This document shows, one piece after another, positions 36,731-46,400 of a stretch of DNA of 46,622 nucleotides. The position numbers and the translations under genes are program-made. A model generated the notes under the pieces. The model had not been told where the DNA came from and ran no database searches. It saw only the letters and a program-made list of their open reading frames with translations. The DNA is from Candidatus Competibacteraceae bacterium (lineage in GTDB: Bacteria > Pseudomonadota > Gammaproteobacteria > Competibacterales > Competibacteraceae): positions 1 through 46,622 of the forward strand of contig JAPUDV010000114.1 in the NCBI GenBank assembly GCA_027492875.1. Reading direction: 5' to 3'. The number at the start of each line of letters is the position of its first letter. Positions within the stretch are counted from its first letter, which is position 1.

Positions 36731-38113
36731 ATGCTCCCCGTCATCGCCCTGGTCGGCCGGCCCAACGTCGGCAAATCCACCCTATTCAATTCCCTGACCC
36801 GCACCCGTAATGCTTTGGTGGCCGACATGCCGGGGCTGACCCGCGACCGCCAGTACGGCATCAGCCAGCGCGGCCCGCGCCCCTGCGTGCTGGTCGATAC
36901 CGGCGGCCTGACCGGCGACGACGAAGGGATGGACGGCCTGGTGGCGCGCCAGGTCTGGCGGGCCATCGAAGAGGCCGATCTGGTGCTGCTGCTGGTGGAC
37001 GGTCGCGCCGGGCTGACCGCCACCGACCAGGAAATTGCCGGCCAGTTGCGCCGCGCTGGCAAACCGCTGCATCTGGTGATCAACAAGGGCGAACATCGCG
37101 ACCCCGACTTGCTGGGCGCCGAGTTTCATACCCTTGGCCTGGACTCTCTGCACGTCGTCGCCGCCGCCCACAATCAGGGCGTCGAAGACTTGATGGAAGA
37201 GGTGCTGGCCGTGTTGCCGGCCCCTGACGAAGAGGGCGAAGCGACGGCGGAGCCGGCGGAAAAGGCCATCAAACTGGCGGTGGTCGGCCGGCCCAACGTC
37301 GGCAAGTCCACCCTGGTCAACCGCCTGCTGGGGGAGGAGCGGATGCTGGCCTGCGACCTGCCCGGCACCACCCGCGACAGCGTGACCGCGCCGTTCGAAC
37401 GCGACGGCCAGCGCTATGTTTTGATGGACACCGCCGGGGTGCGCCGCCGCTCTCGGGTCAGCGAGGTGGTGGAGAAATTCAGCGTCATCAAGGCGCTGCA
37501 AGCGATCGAGCAGTCCCATGTGACGGTGCTGGTGCTGGACGCCCGCCAAGGCGTCAGCGAGCAGGACGCCAGCCTGCTGGGTCTGGTGCTGGACAGCGGC
37601 CGTGCGCTGGCGCTGGCGGTCAATAAATGGGATCGGCTCGATCCCGATATCCGCGCCCAGGTAAAGCGCGACCTCGACCGGCGACTGAACTTCCTCGATT
37701 TCGCCAAAATCCACTTCATTTCCGCCCTGCACGGCACCGGCGTCGGCGAGTTGATGGTGTCGGTGCGGGAGGCCTACGCCGCCGCCACCCGCAAGCTGGC
37801 CACTCCAGAGCTGACCCGGATTCTGGAGGACGCGCTGGCCGCCCACCAGCCGCCGCTGGTGCACGGCCACAGTATCAAGCTGCGCTACGCGCATCAGGGC
37901 GGACAGAATCCGCCGATGATCGTCATTCACGGCAACCGGATCGAACATGTGCCGGAAGCCTACCGACGCTATCTGACCAACGTCTACCGCAAGCGGCTGG
38001 ATCTGTGGGGCACGCCGATTCGGATCGAGTTTCGCGGCGGCGAGAATCCTTATCACACCTCGGCGGGGCGTGGTCGCCCCAAGCCCGGCGGGCATCGGAA
38101 AGCAGGTCGGTAA
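36731..38113 (+). CDS. der: Ribosome-associated GTPase Der (EngA)
   Basis: A 460-residue protein with two tandem GTPase domains needed for 50S assembly. GRPNVGKST occurs twice, near residues 10-18 and again near 188-196; the switch motifs are DMPGLTRDR and DLPGTTRDS, and NKWD marks the second G4 box. A KH-like C-terminal domain follows, with [20 protein letters not shown] and a basic tail. The ATG at 36731 is chosen over the GTG at 36722 to match the family start. The first domain's G4 motif reads NKGE rather than NKxD, a mild departure also seen in some relatives. Confidence 0.96.
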   Translation: MLPVIALVGRPNVGKSTLFNSLTRTRNALVADMPGLTRDRQYGISQRGPRPCVLVDTGGLTGDDEGMDGLVARQVWRAIEEADLVLLLVDGRAGLTATDQEIAGQLRRAGKPLHLVINKGEHRDPDLLGAEFHTLGLDSLHVVAAAHNQGVEDLMEEVLAVLPAPDEEGEATAEPAEKAIKLAVVGRPNVGKSTLVNRLLGEERMLACDLPGTTRDSVTAPFERDGQRYVLMDTAGVRRRSRVSEVVEKFSVIKALQAIEQSHVTVLVLDARQGVSEQDASLLGLVLDSGRALALAVNKWDRLDPDIRAQVKRDLDRRLNFLDFAKIHFISALHGTGVGELMVSVREAYAAATRKLATPELTRILEDALAAHQPPLVHGHSIKLRYAHQGGQNPPMIVIHGNRIEHVPEAYRRYLTNVYRKRLDLWGTPIRIEFRGGENPYHTSAGRGRPKPGGHRKAGR

Positions 38114-38188
38114 GGCGAGTCAGGGGGCCGCGAAAACCAAACCGACCGCTCCAGGCGGCCGGCGTCCGACATGAGATCCGCTCGCGAG

Positions 38189-38404
38189 TCAGTTCAAGGC
38201 GGTGGGTGCGTTGTCGGTCGGGCAGGTCTTGATGCCGAGCAGGTTGTAGGCCGGACACCAGTTCAGCAGGGCGGTGGCAACCGGCGCCACCCCGATCAAG
38301 CCCCACCAGCCAATCGTCCCCGCCAATGCGAGCACGATCAGTAAACCGCCGATCACGAGACGGGCAATCTTGTCGGCCAAACCGATATTCTTGGTCATGT
38401 TCAT
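38189..38404 (-). CDS. DUF2892 (YgaP-like) small membrane protein
   Basis: A 71-residue inner-membrane protein of the DUF2892 family. NIGLADKIARLVIGGLLIVL, the second hydrophobic helix with GVAPVATALLNWCPAYNLLG, and the ending IKTCPTDNAP match the family, including two Cys. Function is unknown; in other proteins the module is fused to rhodanese. The ATG at 38404 follows GGAGAG at a good distance; the longer open frame to 38854 is antisense to crcB and not real. Confidence 0.88.
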   Translation of the reverse strand: MNMTKNIGLADKIARLVIGGLLIVLALAGTIGWWGLIGVAPVATALLNWCPAYNLLGIKTCPTDNAPTALN

Positions 38405-38533
38405 CGCTGCGCTCTCCAGGGTGGACGGATACTCAGGGATTGTACTGGCGGATCGTGGGGACGACTTGCGAATTATCAATTCAGGGGATATGCGCGTGCC
38501 TCCAAATACCCCGCGCACGATAAGGTCCAGGCA

Positions 38534-38923
38534 ATGAACATGTATGCGTTTCTCGCCGTATTCGGCGGCGCGGGGTGTGGCGCCTGTCTGCGCTGGTGGC
38601 TGGGCATCGCCCTTAACCCCGTTTTTCCGACCCTGCCGCTCGGCACGCTGGCCGCGAATCTGCTCGGCGGCTATCTGATCGGGGTGGCGGTGGCGTATTT
38701 CTCGGTCAACACCAGCCTGCCCCCGGAAGCCCGGTTGTTGGTGATCACCGGCTTTATGGGCGCATTGACCACCTTTTCCACCTTTTCGGCCGAAGTGGTC
38801 ACCCTGATCGCCCGCGACCAGTTTGGCTGGGCGATCACGACGGCGGGCGTGCATCTGTTCGGGTCGCTGACACTGACCGCGCTCGGCATCCTGACAGTTC
38901 GAAGATTTCTGTCCGGATCATGA
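38534..38923 (+). CDS. crcB: Fluoride channel CrcB (Fluc)
   Basis: A 129-residue, four-helix membrane protein that exports fluoride as an antiparallel dimer. GGAGCGACLRWWLG, PLGTLAANLLGGYLIGV (with the pore Asn) and GFMGALTTFSTFSAEVVTL (with the Phe-box residues) are the family marks. It is followed by a DUF190 gene and an MFS gene. I looked for a fluoride riboswitch in the 128-bp upstream gap and did not find a convincing one. Confidence 0.95.
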   Translation: MNMYAFLAVFGGAGCGACLRWWLGIALNPVFPTLPLGTLAANLLGGYLIGVAVAYFSVNTSLPPEARLLVITGFMGALTTFSTFSAEVVTLIARDQFGWAITTAGVHLFGSLTLTALGILTVRRFLSGS

Positions 38924-38999
38924 GAAGCGGGAAGTTCGACGCTTGACCCCGCAACCCGGGTTGCGGTCCGCAAACACACTACTGACGGGAGGATCGGCG

Positions 39000-39368
39000 A
39001 TGGAAGGTTCGTTTCTCAGGTTCTACCTGCGCGAGAACCAGCGGCATCGTGGCAAATTGTTGTGGGAATGGCTGCTGGAGCAGGCCAACCGGATGGGGGT
39101 CCGTGGGGGGTCGGCTTTTCGGGCGATGGCCGGCTTCGGCCGTCACCATCATCTGCACGAAGATCATTTCTTCGAGCTGGCCGGGACGCTCACGGTCGAG
39201 GTCGAATTCATCGTCACCGATGCCGAGGTGCGGCGCCTGCTCGACTTGCTGCGTGAAGAACAGATCCGCGCATTTTACGCCCATATCCCGGCCCGATTCG
39301 GCGTGACCATGCCCGATTCGGATGACGCGGACGTGCCGGAGGCTGCTCCAGGGCAGGGTTCTACTTGA
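39000..39368 (+). CDS. DUF190 family protein next to crcB
   Basis: A 122-residue cytoplasmic protein of the DUF190 family, which has a PII-like ferredoxin fold and is often encoded next to crcB. Visible are LRFYLRENQRHRGKLLWEWL, GGSAFRAMAGFGRHH and DLPVEVEFIV-like strand residues in LTVEVEFIVTDAEV. The ATG at 39000 follows GGGAGG at 38988-38993; the earlier open frame is not coding. Its stop overlaps the MFS start by four bases. Confidence 0.9.
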   Translation: MEGSFLRFYLRENQRHRGKLLWEWLLEQANRMGVRGGSAFRAMAGFGRHHHLHEDHFFELAGTLTVEVEFIVTDAEVRRLLDLLREEQIRAFYAHIPARFGVTMPDSDDADVPEAAPGQGST

Positions 39369-40543
39369 AATCGCTGCTCAGTTTGCCCCGTGCTATCTGG
39401 CTGCTGGGGCTGGTCAGCTTCTGCAACGATGCGGCCAGCGAACTGGTGTATCCGCTAGTGCCGCTCTATCTCGCCTCGGTGCTGCTGGCGGGACCACGGG
39501 CGCTGGGTCTGATTGAAGGCATCGCCGAGGCGACCGGCAGTCTGCTCAAGCTGTTTGCCGGCGTCCTCGCCGACCGGACCCATTCCACCAAGCCGTGGGT
39601 GGTGGGCGGTTACGGACTGGCGGCGCTGGCCCGGCCGCTGCTCGCCTTCGCCACCTCTTGGCCGCTGGTGTTGGCGCTGCGCTTCACCGACCGGGTCGGC
39701 AAAGGGTTACGCAGCTCGCCGCGCGACGCGCTGCTGGCGTTGAGCATCGACGGAGGGCGGCGTGGGCTGGCGTTCGGCCTGCACCGGACGATGGATAATC
39801 TCGGCGCCGTGGTCGGGCCGTTGCTGGCGGCGGGTCTGCTGGCCGCGCAAGTGCCGCTGCGCCAGGTGTTTCTGTGGGCCGCGCTGGGTGGTGCGGCGGC
39901 CGTGGCGCTGGCGCTGGCGGTGCGCGAGCCGGCGCGGGAGGCGGCGCCGGTGGTGGTCCCCTTCAGTTGGACCTTGCGCGGTTTGCCGGGGCCATTCCGG
40001 CGCTATCTGGTCGTGCTGGGGCTGTTCACGCTCGGCAATTCCTCGAACATGTTCCTGCTGCTGCGTGCTCGCGAACTGGGCTTCCCCGAGTATCAGGTGC
40101 CGTTGCTGTGGGCGCTGGTGGCGCTGATCGCGGCTGTGTTTTCGACGCCACTGTCGGCGCTGTCCGATCGGCTGGGGCGCCCCCGCCTGATCGTCGGGGG
40201 TTGGCTGATCTACGCCGGGTTTTACCTGCTGCTCGGTTTCAACAGTCACCCGGTGCTGCTGTGGCCGTTGTTCGGGCTGTACGGCCTGTTCATGGCCGCC
40301 ACCGAGGGCGCGGAGAAGGCGCTGGTCGCCGATCTGGCGCCGCGCGAGATGCTCGGCACCGCCTACGGCTGGTTCAACATGATCGCCGGGGTCATGCTGT
40401 TGCCGGCATCGATCCTGTTCGGCTGGCTGTGGCAGCAGGTTGGCGCGCCGGTGGCTTTTGGCTTCGGGGCCGGGTGTGCGTTGGCGGCGGCGTTGCTGTT
40501 GCGGGGATGGGTGTTCGCGGGGAAAGCTCAGCGGTTCAGGTAG
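39365..40543 (+). CDS. Major facilitator superfamily transporter
   Basis: A 392-residue inner-membrane carrier with about 12 helices. Near the N-terminus it reads FCNDAASELVYPLVPLYL, and the loop between helices 2 and 3 has FAGVLADRTHSTKPWVVGGY; DRVGKGLRSSPRDALLALS and LHRTMDNLGAVVGPLLAAGL are also marked. These resemble a group of MFS proteins without assigned substrate. The start is TTG, overlapping the DUF190 stop as TTGA, so the two are translationally coupled. The MFS role with fluoride resistance is not established. Confidence 0.88.
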   Translation: MKSLLSLPRAIWLLGLVSFCNDAASELVYPLVPLYLASVLLAGPRALGLIEGIAEATGSLLKLFAGVLADRTHSTKPWVVGGYGLAALARPLLAFATSWPLVLALRFTDRVGKGLRSSPRDALLALSIDGGRRGLAFGLHRTMDNLGAVVGPLLAAGLLAAQVPLRQVFLWAALGGAAAVALALAVREPAREAAPVVVPFSWTLRGLPGPFRRYLVVLGLFTLGNSSNMFLLLRARELGFPEYQVPLLWALVALIAAVFSTPLSALSDRLGRPRLIVGGWLIYAGFYLLLGFNSHPVLLWPLFGLYGLFMAATEGAEKALVADLAPREMLGTAYGWFNMIAGVMLLPASILFGWLWQQVGAPVAFGFGAGCALAAALLLRGWVFAGKAQRFR

Positions 40544-40565
40544 CGTTACGGCAGCCCGTCGTCAG

Positions 40566-40766
40566 AATCGATTCAGCCATGTCGAACACTTTGGGGTTCT
40601 CGGTTTAGCGGAAATATAGGCTGTTATGCGGTTCCGGCAGCAGGACCAATTGCGCGCCGTGACTGGCCAAGTCGCGGATGCCGGCGATGCTGGCGGCCAG
40701 GTTGGCGGCGCGATCATCACCACGGGCTTACTGGACCAGGCCGATGGTCAGGTTTTTTGTGGGCAT
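40566..40766 (-). pseudogene. Relic of an N-carbamoylputrescine amidase-like carbon-nitrogen hydrolase
   Basis: Read from an ATG at 40766 in one frame, the minus strand gives NLTIGLVQ, a TAA, then DDRAANLAASIAGIRDLASH, GAQLVLLPEPHNSLYF, another TAA and TENPKVFDMAESI. This follows the N-terminal 65 or so residues of AguB-type hydrolases (family pattern VQQ...DDRxANL...GAQLVLLPELHxxxYFCQTE). Both stops fall where the family has Gln, so CAA or CAG became TAA. The ELH motif has become EPH and the rest of the gene, including the catalytic Lys and Cys, is missing. It is a dead fragment. Confidence 0.75.
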
Positions 40767-40874
40767 GGATCGAGCCTCGCGGCGAAGTTGGAGAGCGGGC
40801 CAGCAGGATGCATTATCCACGACGTATTGATTTAATAGGTTTTTTTACAGCCTCTTGGGACTTGAGGCGTCGAA

Positions 40875-40906
40875 AAACAACCCTCACCCCCAGTCCTCTC
40901 CCACAG
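40875..40906. repeat. Dispersed-type CCCTCACCCCCAG hairpin element
   Basis: The plus strand has ACCCTCACCCCCAG just before GTCCTCTCCC, a three-base loop and GGGAGGGGGC, forming a ten-pair stem with wobble pairs, then GCTTTT. The pattern is the common CT-rich repeat found in many gammaproteobacterial intergenic regions and is related to the hairpin at 30783-30807. Confidence 0.5.
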
Positions 40907-41070
40907 GGAGGGGGCGCTTTTGTACAGGCGCTTAAAAGTATTTCCAAGGAAACGATTCCATTTCATGGCGGCATGTGCTCTTGCAGCTAATAGAGCGGCG
41001 CTAATGAACACAACCCACCTCCCGTCAACCCGTCGGTAATTCCCGATTTCTTGACCGGTTTCCATCAATC

Positions 41071-43302
41071 TCACTCCCCCGCCGCCAGCCGCTCCACCCG
41101 CTGAAAGCCGCGCGGCAGCGGTTTGCCCCGCCGGCCCCGCTCGCTGGCGTAGCCGTCCAGATCGGCCGGCTTGAGCTTCAGATCCCGCTTGCCGGCGGTG
41201 AGCGCCAGATTCCGTTCCGGCGGGACGAAGGCCAACATCGTCAACCGTTCCCCACCCGGCAGATCGAGCACCTTGTTGCCCTTGCCCTTGGGCAGGCGCG
41301 GCAGGTCCTTGGCCGGAAACAGCAGCAAGCGCCCGCCGCTGCTTACCGCCGCCAGCCGATGGGTTTCCAGCCCCATCACCGGCAGCGGCGGCAGAATCGT
41401 CGCACCCTCCGGCACGGTTAGCACCAACTTGCCGGCCTTGTTACGACTGAGCATGTCGTCAAAGGCGCAGATGAAGCCGTAGCCGGCGTCGGTGGCCAAC
41501 AGGTAGAGATCCTCGGGATTGCCCAGCAGCACCCTGATAAAACTCGCCCCGTCCGGCGGGCTGAGCTTGCCGGTCAGCGGCTCGCCGTAACCGCGCGCCG
41601 AGGCCAGCCCCGCCACCGGCAGGGTGTAGGTTCGCCCGGTGGTGTCCAGAAACACCGCCGACTGGTTGCTGCGCCCCTGGGCCTGGGCCAGAAAACCATC
41701 GCCGGATTTGTAGTTCAGCGCCGCGGCATCGACCTCGCGGCCCTTGGCCGCCCGCACCCAACCCTTTTGCGACAGCACCACCACCATCGGTTCGCTGGGG
41801 GTCAAACTGGTTTCATCCAGCGCTTGCGCCGCTCGCCGCTCCACCAGCGGGCAGCGCCGGGGATCGGCACAGCGCTGGGCGTCTTCCTGGATTTCCTTGC
41901 GGATCAGCCCCTTCAAGCGCTTTTCCGAACCGAGCAGCAGTTGCAACTGCTCCAGCTCCTTACGGAGTTGATTCTGCTCGCCGCGCAGTTTCATTTCCTC
42001 CAGCCGGGCCAGATGGCGCAGCTTGATCTCCAGAATGGCCTCGGCCTGGACGTCGGTCAGCTGGAAGCGGGCGATCAGCACCGGTTTGGGTTTGTCTTCG
42101 GTGCGCAGGATGTGGATCACCTCGTCCAGGTTGAGATAGGCGATCAACAGACCATCGAGGATATGCAGGCGCTGTTCGACTTGATGGCGTCGGTGTTCCA
42201 GCCGCCGCCACACCGTAGCCAGGCGATAGCGCAGCCACTCGTCGAGAATCTGCCTGAGGTTCTTGACCTGCGGTCGACCGTCCAGGCCGATCACGTTCAT
42301 GTTGACCCGGTAGCTCTTCTCCAAATCCGTAGTGGCGAACAGGTGATCCATCAATAAATCCACGTCCACCCGGCTGGAGCGCAGCGCCAGCACCAGCCGG
42401 GTCGGATTTTCATGGTCGGACTCGTCGCGCAGATCCTCGACCATCGGCAGTTTTTTGTCCCGCATCTGCGCGGCGATCTGTTCCATGATCCGCGCCCCGG
42501 ACACCTGATGCGGCAGGGCAGTGATGACCACGTCGCCGTTTTCCCGTTCGAAGCGGGCGCGCAACCGCACCGCGCCGTTGCCGGTCTGGTACAGCTTCCG
42601 CAGCTCCTCGCGCGGGGTGACGATCTCCGCGCCGCCCGGATAATCCGGTGCAGGGATGAGTTCGCACAGCGCGTCCACATCGCTGTCGGGATGGTCCAGC
42701 AAGCGGACGCAGGCGGCGACGATTTCGCCGAGGTTGTGGGGCGGAACGTCGGTGGCCATGCCGACGGCGATACCGGTCGCGCCGTTAAGCAACACGTTCG
42801 GCAGGCGGGCCGGCAGCAGCACCGGTTCCTCCAGCGTGCCGTCGAAGTTGGGCGACCAGTCCACCGTGCCCTGCCCCAGTTCCGCCAGCAGCACTTGGGC
42901 GAACGGCGTCAATCGCGCCTCGGTGTAGCGCATGGCCGCGAACGACTTGGGATCGTCGGACGAACCCCAGTTGCCTTGACCGTCCACCAGTGGGTAGCGG
43001 TAGGAAAACGGTTGGGCCATCAACACCATCGCCTCGTAACAGGCCGAGTCGCCGTGCGGATGGTATTTGCCGAGCACATCGCCGACAGTGCGGGCGGATT
43101 TTTTGTGTTTGGCTCCGGCGCTCAGGCCCAGTTCGGACATGGCGTAGACGATGCGCCGCTGCACCGGCTTCAAGCCGTCGCCGATGTGGGGCAATGCCCG
43201 GTCGAGAATGACGTACATGGAATAATCCAGGTACGCCTTTTCGGTGAAGATTCTCAGTGGCAGGCGTTCGGCGCTGTCGGCGGTAAAATCTAATTCGGTC
43301 AT
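41071..43302 (-). CDS. parC: DNA topoisomerase IV subunit A
   Basis: A 743-residue subunit that cuts and rejoins DNA to unlink daughter chromosomes. The quinolone-region motif [15 protein letters not shown] has Ser86 and Glu90 in the drug-sensitive form, and the catalytic Tyr126 is in [10 protein letters not shown]. The ParC-type linker DIxxY-like coiled coil (about 430-480) is followed by a C-terminal beta-pinwheel beginning near [20 protein letters not shown]. The short pinwheel and the length fit ParC rather than GyrA (no GyrA box QRRGGKG). parE is not in the window. It is on the same strand as the ATPase gene, 134 bp downstream of it. Confidence 0.95.
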   Translation of the reverse strand: MTELDFTADSAERLPLRIFTEKAYLDYSMYVILDRALPHIGDGLKPVQRRIVYAMSELGLSAGAKHKKSARTVGDVLGKYHPHGDSACYEAMVLMAQPFSYRYPLVDGQGNWGSSDDPKSFAAMRYTEARLTPFAQVLLAELGQGTVDWSPNFDGTLEEPVLLPARLPNVLLNGATGIAVGMATDVPPHNLGEIVAACVRLLDHPDSDVDALCELIPAPDYPGGAEIVTPREELRKLYQTGNGAVRLRARFERENGDVVITALPHQVSGARIMEQIAAQMRDKKLPMVEDLRDESDHENPTRLVLALRSSRVDVDLLMDHLFATTDLEKSYRVNMNVIGLDGRPQVKNLRQILDEWLRYRLATVWRRLEHRRHQVEQRLHILDGLLIAYLNLDEVIHILRTEDKPKPVLIARFQLTDVQAEAILEIKLRHLARLEEMKLRGEQNQLRKELEQLQLLLGSEKRLKGLIRKEIQEDAQRCADPRRCPLVERRAAQALDETSLTPSEPMVVVLSQKGWVRAAKGREVDAAALNYKSGDGFLAQAQGRSNQSAVFLDTTGRTYTLPVAGLASARGYGEPLTGKLSPPDGASFIRVLLGNPEDLYLLATDAGYGFICAFDDMLSRNKAGKLVLTVPEGATILPPLPVMGLETHRLAAVSSGGRLLLFPAKDLPRLPKGKGNKVLDLPGGERLTMLAFVPPERNLALTAGKRDLKLKPADLDGYASERGRRGKPLPRGFQRVERLAAGE

Positions 43303-43436
43303 TCAGAAACATCGCTCAAGGATTGGGAAACCGTTCGGCGGCTGTGCTCCAGACATGGATATATTGTTCATTAACTTAATTCATTCAAAAACATATATGT
43401 CAGTATATCCACGTCAGGAACACTACCCCACCGTTT
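43303..43436. other. AT-rich gap with inverted repeat upstream of parC
   Basis: A 134-bp gap between the ATPase stop and parC. It contains TGGATATA (43356-43363) and TATATCCA (43404-43411), a perfect inverted repeat spaced by 40 bases, and the palindrome ACATATATGT at 43391-43400. This local AT richness suggests the parC promoter or an operator, but no known site is recognised. Confidence 0.45.
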
Positions 43437-46400
43437 TTATTCGATCGCCGGTTGCGCCGATTGATTGGCGTGCTGGAGGAACGCTCCGGCATGGGTGGCG
43501 AAGATCTGCCGGTGCCGGTCGCGACCGCCGATCAGGCGGTAAACTCCCAGCTTGACGCCATCCTGCACGACCATCCAGACCAGGTTGTACACCCAGACCC
43601 AACCGATCAGATCCCAGGGCAGCACCGGCACCAGCCAGCCGAAACCGCACATCAGCACCGCGAAGACCTGGGTGCCGACCACCGCCCCCAATAACTGCCA
43701 GGAAGGATACGGTCGTGCCCAGAACGCCTGCTTGGTGCGAGTCAGCAGCAGCAGCAGATGCCCGCCGACCAGCAGTTGCAGGAACATCATGGTTTGCAGG
43801 TGAGCCGCGTCCAGGTGCAGGACTTCCATGCCCAGGACCAGCAGGCCAAAGCTCTGCGCCACCGCCAGCGCGCCCAGCGTGATCGACACCGCGAAAGTAC
43901 GCTCGCGATTCCAGCGCACTGGCAGGGGGTCGGGGTCGGTATTGTCGTAGGCGATGGTCATGATCGGCACGTCATCCAGCAGGGCCAGCGCCACCAGCAT
44001 GATCGCGGTCAGCGGGAAGAAGCCGAACACGATGCTGGCCAGCACCACGAACACCATGATGTCGATGCTCATGGCGATGCGGTAGATGATGTAGCTCATC
44101 ATCCGTTCGAAGATGCGGCGCGATTCCTCCACCGCGCGGGTAATCACCGACAGGCCCGGCGCGGTCAGCACCAGGGCGGCGGCGGCCCGGGCGGCGTCGG
44201 TGGCGCCGGACACCGCAATGCCGACATCGGCCTGCTTGAGCGCCGGGGCGTCGTTGACCCCGTCGCCGGTCATCGCCACGATGTGGCCACCCTGCTGCAA
44301 GGCCTTGACAATGCCGTACTTGTGCTCCGGGAACACTTGGGCGAAACCGTCGGCCTCCTCGATTTGGTGGACCGCCGTCGCCGGCAGCGGCCCGTGCGCC
44401 ACACCCCCGGCGAACAGCGCTTCCGCCGCTCGAATGTTGGCGCCGATACCCAATTGCCCGGAAATCTGCCTGGCGATGGCGATGTTGTCGCCGGTGACCA
44501 TCTTCACCGCGATGCCGTAATGGCCCGCTTCGGCGATGGTTGAAGCCGAATCCTCGCGCGGCGGATCGAACAGCGGCAGGATGCCGAGAAATACCCATTG
44601 GCCACCCGCTTCGGCGCGGGCCACGCCCAGGGTGCGGAAACCCTTGGCGGCAAACTCATCCACCAGCCGATCCGCCAGAACCTGCGTCTCATGATCCACC
44701 TGACACAGTTGCATCACCACCTGCGGTGCACCCTTGGTGACTTTGAACGTCTGGCCGGCACCATCCTGGACGGTGGCCTCGGTGCGCTTGCCCACCGGGT
44801 CGAACGGCGTGAATCGTAGCTGCTGGCATGCAGCCAACGCGCCGGCATCCGACAAACCGCCGATCACCGCCAAGTCGATGGCGTCATCGTTTTCCGCCTT
44901 CGAAGCCAGCGCCCCGGCCAGAATCAACTCCTGCGCCGGCACGCCGAAGGGCTGGGCGTCGCCCAGGGTCAGCTTGTTCTGGGTCAGGGTACCGGTCTTG
45001 TCCGAGCAGAGAATGTCCACGCCGGCCATCTCCTCGATGGCTTCCATGCGCGACACGATGGCCTTGAACTTGGACAGCGATAGCGCGCCCAGCGCCATGG
45101 TGACCGACAACACCGCCGGCATTGCCACCGGAATCGACGCCACCAGCAGGATCAACGCCAGCTTGAGCAAGTGGATGAAGGAGGTGCCCCAGTACAACTC
45201 CACCGCCGCCAGCACCACGATCAGCGTCAGGGCCGACACGATCAGGAAATTGCCGATTTGCAGCACCGATTCCTGCAAGTGGGATTTGGCGCCGGCCGTT
45301 TCCACCAGCTTGGCGGTGCGGCCGAAAAAAGTGTTCGCGCCGGTGCCGGTCACCACCGCGACCATCTCGCCCTGCTTGGCGATCGAACCGGAAAAAGCCA
45401 CGTCGCCCGCCGTCTTGCCGACCGGCAGCGATTCGCCGGTCAGCGCCGCCTGATCCACGCTCAGATAGTCGCCCTCGATCAGTTTCACATCCGCCGGGAT
45501 GATGTCCCCCAGACGGATGCGGGCGATGTCGCCCGGCGCCAGGTCGCGAGCCTCGATTTCTCGCCACTCGCCGTCGCGCAGAACGCGCGCCTTGAGCGCC
45601 AGCTGTCCCTTGAGCGCGGCCAGGGCGCCGGCGGCGCTGGCCTCCTCGCGGAAGCCGATGATCGCGTTGAATAGCAGCAATGTAGCGATCACCAGAAAAT
45701 CGTTCCAGTCACGCGTCAGCAGCGAGAGCAGCGCCGCCGCTTCGATCATCCAGGGGATCGGCCCCCAGAAGTAGGGCAGAATCCGCTGCAACAGCGTGAC
45801 GTGCTTCTCCTCCAGCGCGTTCGGGCCGACCTCACGCACCCGATTGGCTGCCTCGGCGGCGCTCAGGCCCTGGGTGCGATCCGCTCGCAAGTGGGCGAGC
45901 ACGGCGTCCACCGTCTCCGCGGCAAAATCCATTTCACTCTCGGGCGGGGTGACCACCGGCGGCGGCGCGGTGGGCTTGCGCCGGTACTTCCACCACACGA
46001 TGCCGGCGAGCAGCAACAGCAAAATCGGGATGGCGGTCCAGTCCAGATCCCGCACGATCCGTCGCTCCAGCGTCGGCTCCACCGACTTGGCCGCAGGCTT
46101 GGCGACTTCCGGCACGGGTGTGGGAGTTTTCGCGGGCGCGGCGTCCTCGGACACGGGCGGCGCCGTTCGAGCGGGAACGCTCTTGGCGACCTCGCTCTCG
46201 GGCGGGCACGCGAACTTATCCCCGGACAAACGGTGGTTTTCCCATTCCCGCAACTGCCGCTCGAATTCCCGCAAGGCATCCGCGCGGCTCAGGGCGCCGA
46301 CCGCCGACAGCGAGGGAATTTGCAGCCTTTCACCCGCCTTCAAGGGTGAGTTGACGTTGCAGGCGTACTCAAACGCCTGCGGGTTGTCTTTGAGCAGGGC

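Larger units (their letters stand above)
40544..41070. other. Intergenic stretch with a gene relic and a dispersed-type repeat
   Basis: About 530 bases with no intact gene. The minus strand holds a decayed carbon-nitrogen hydrolase start (40566-40766) and the plus strand a CCCTCACCCCCAG-type hairpin at 40875-40906. Nothing else is recognisable; the small frames are not supported. Confidence 0.6.

Noticed and set aside
36782..38095. 437-residue minus-strand frame opposite der
   Set aside because: Low-complexity Gln/His/Gly antisense shadow of the two GTPase domains.
38470..38533. Possible fluoride riboswitch upstream of crcB (GGGGATATG, CCTCCAAATA and CGCGCA elements)
   Set aside because: The known architecture needs a second stem between the AAA stretch and the pseudoknot strand, and this sequence offers only TGCGCG pairing with CGCGCA in a simple hairpin. 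The GATG core also does not match.
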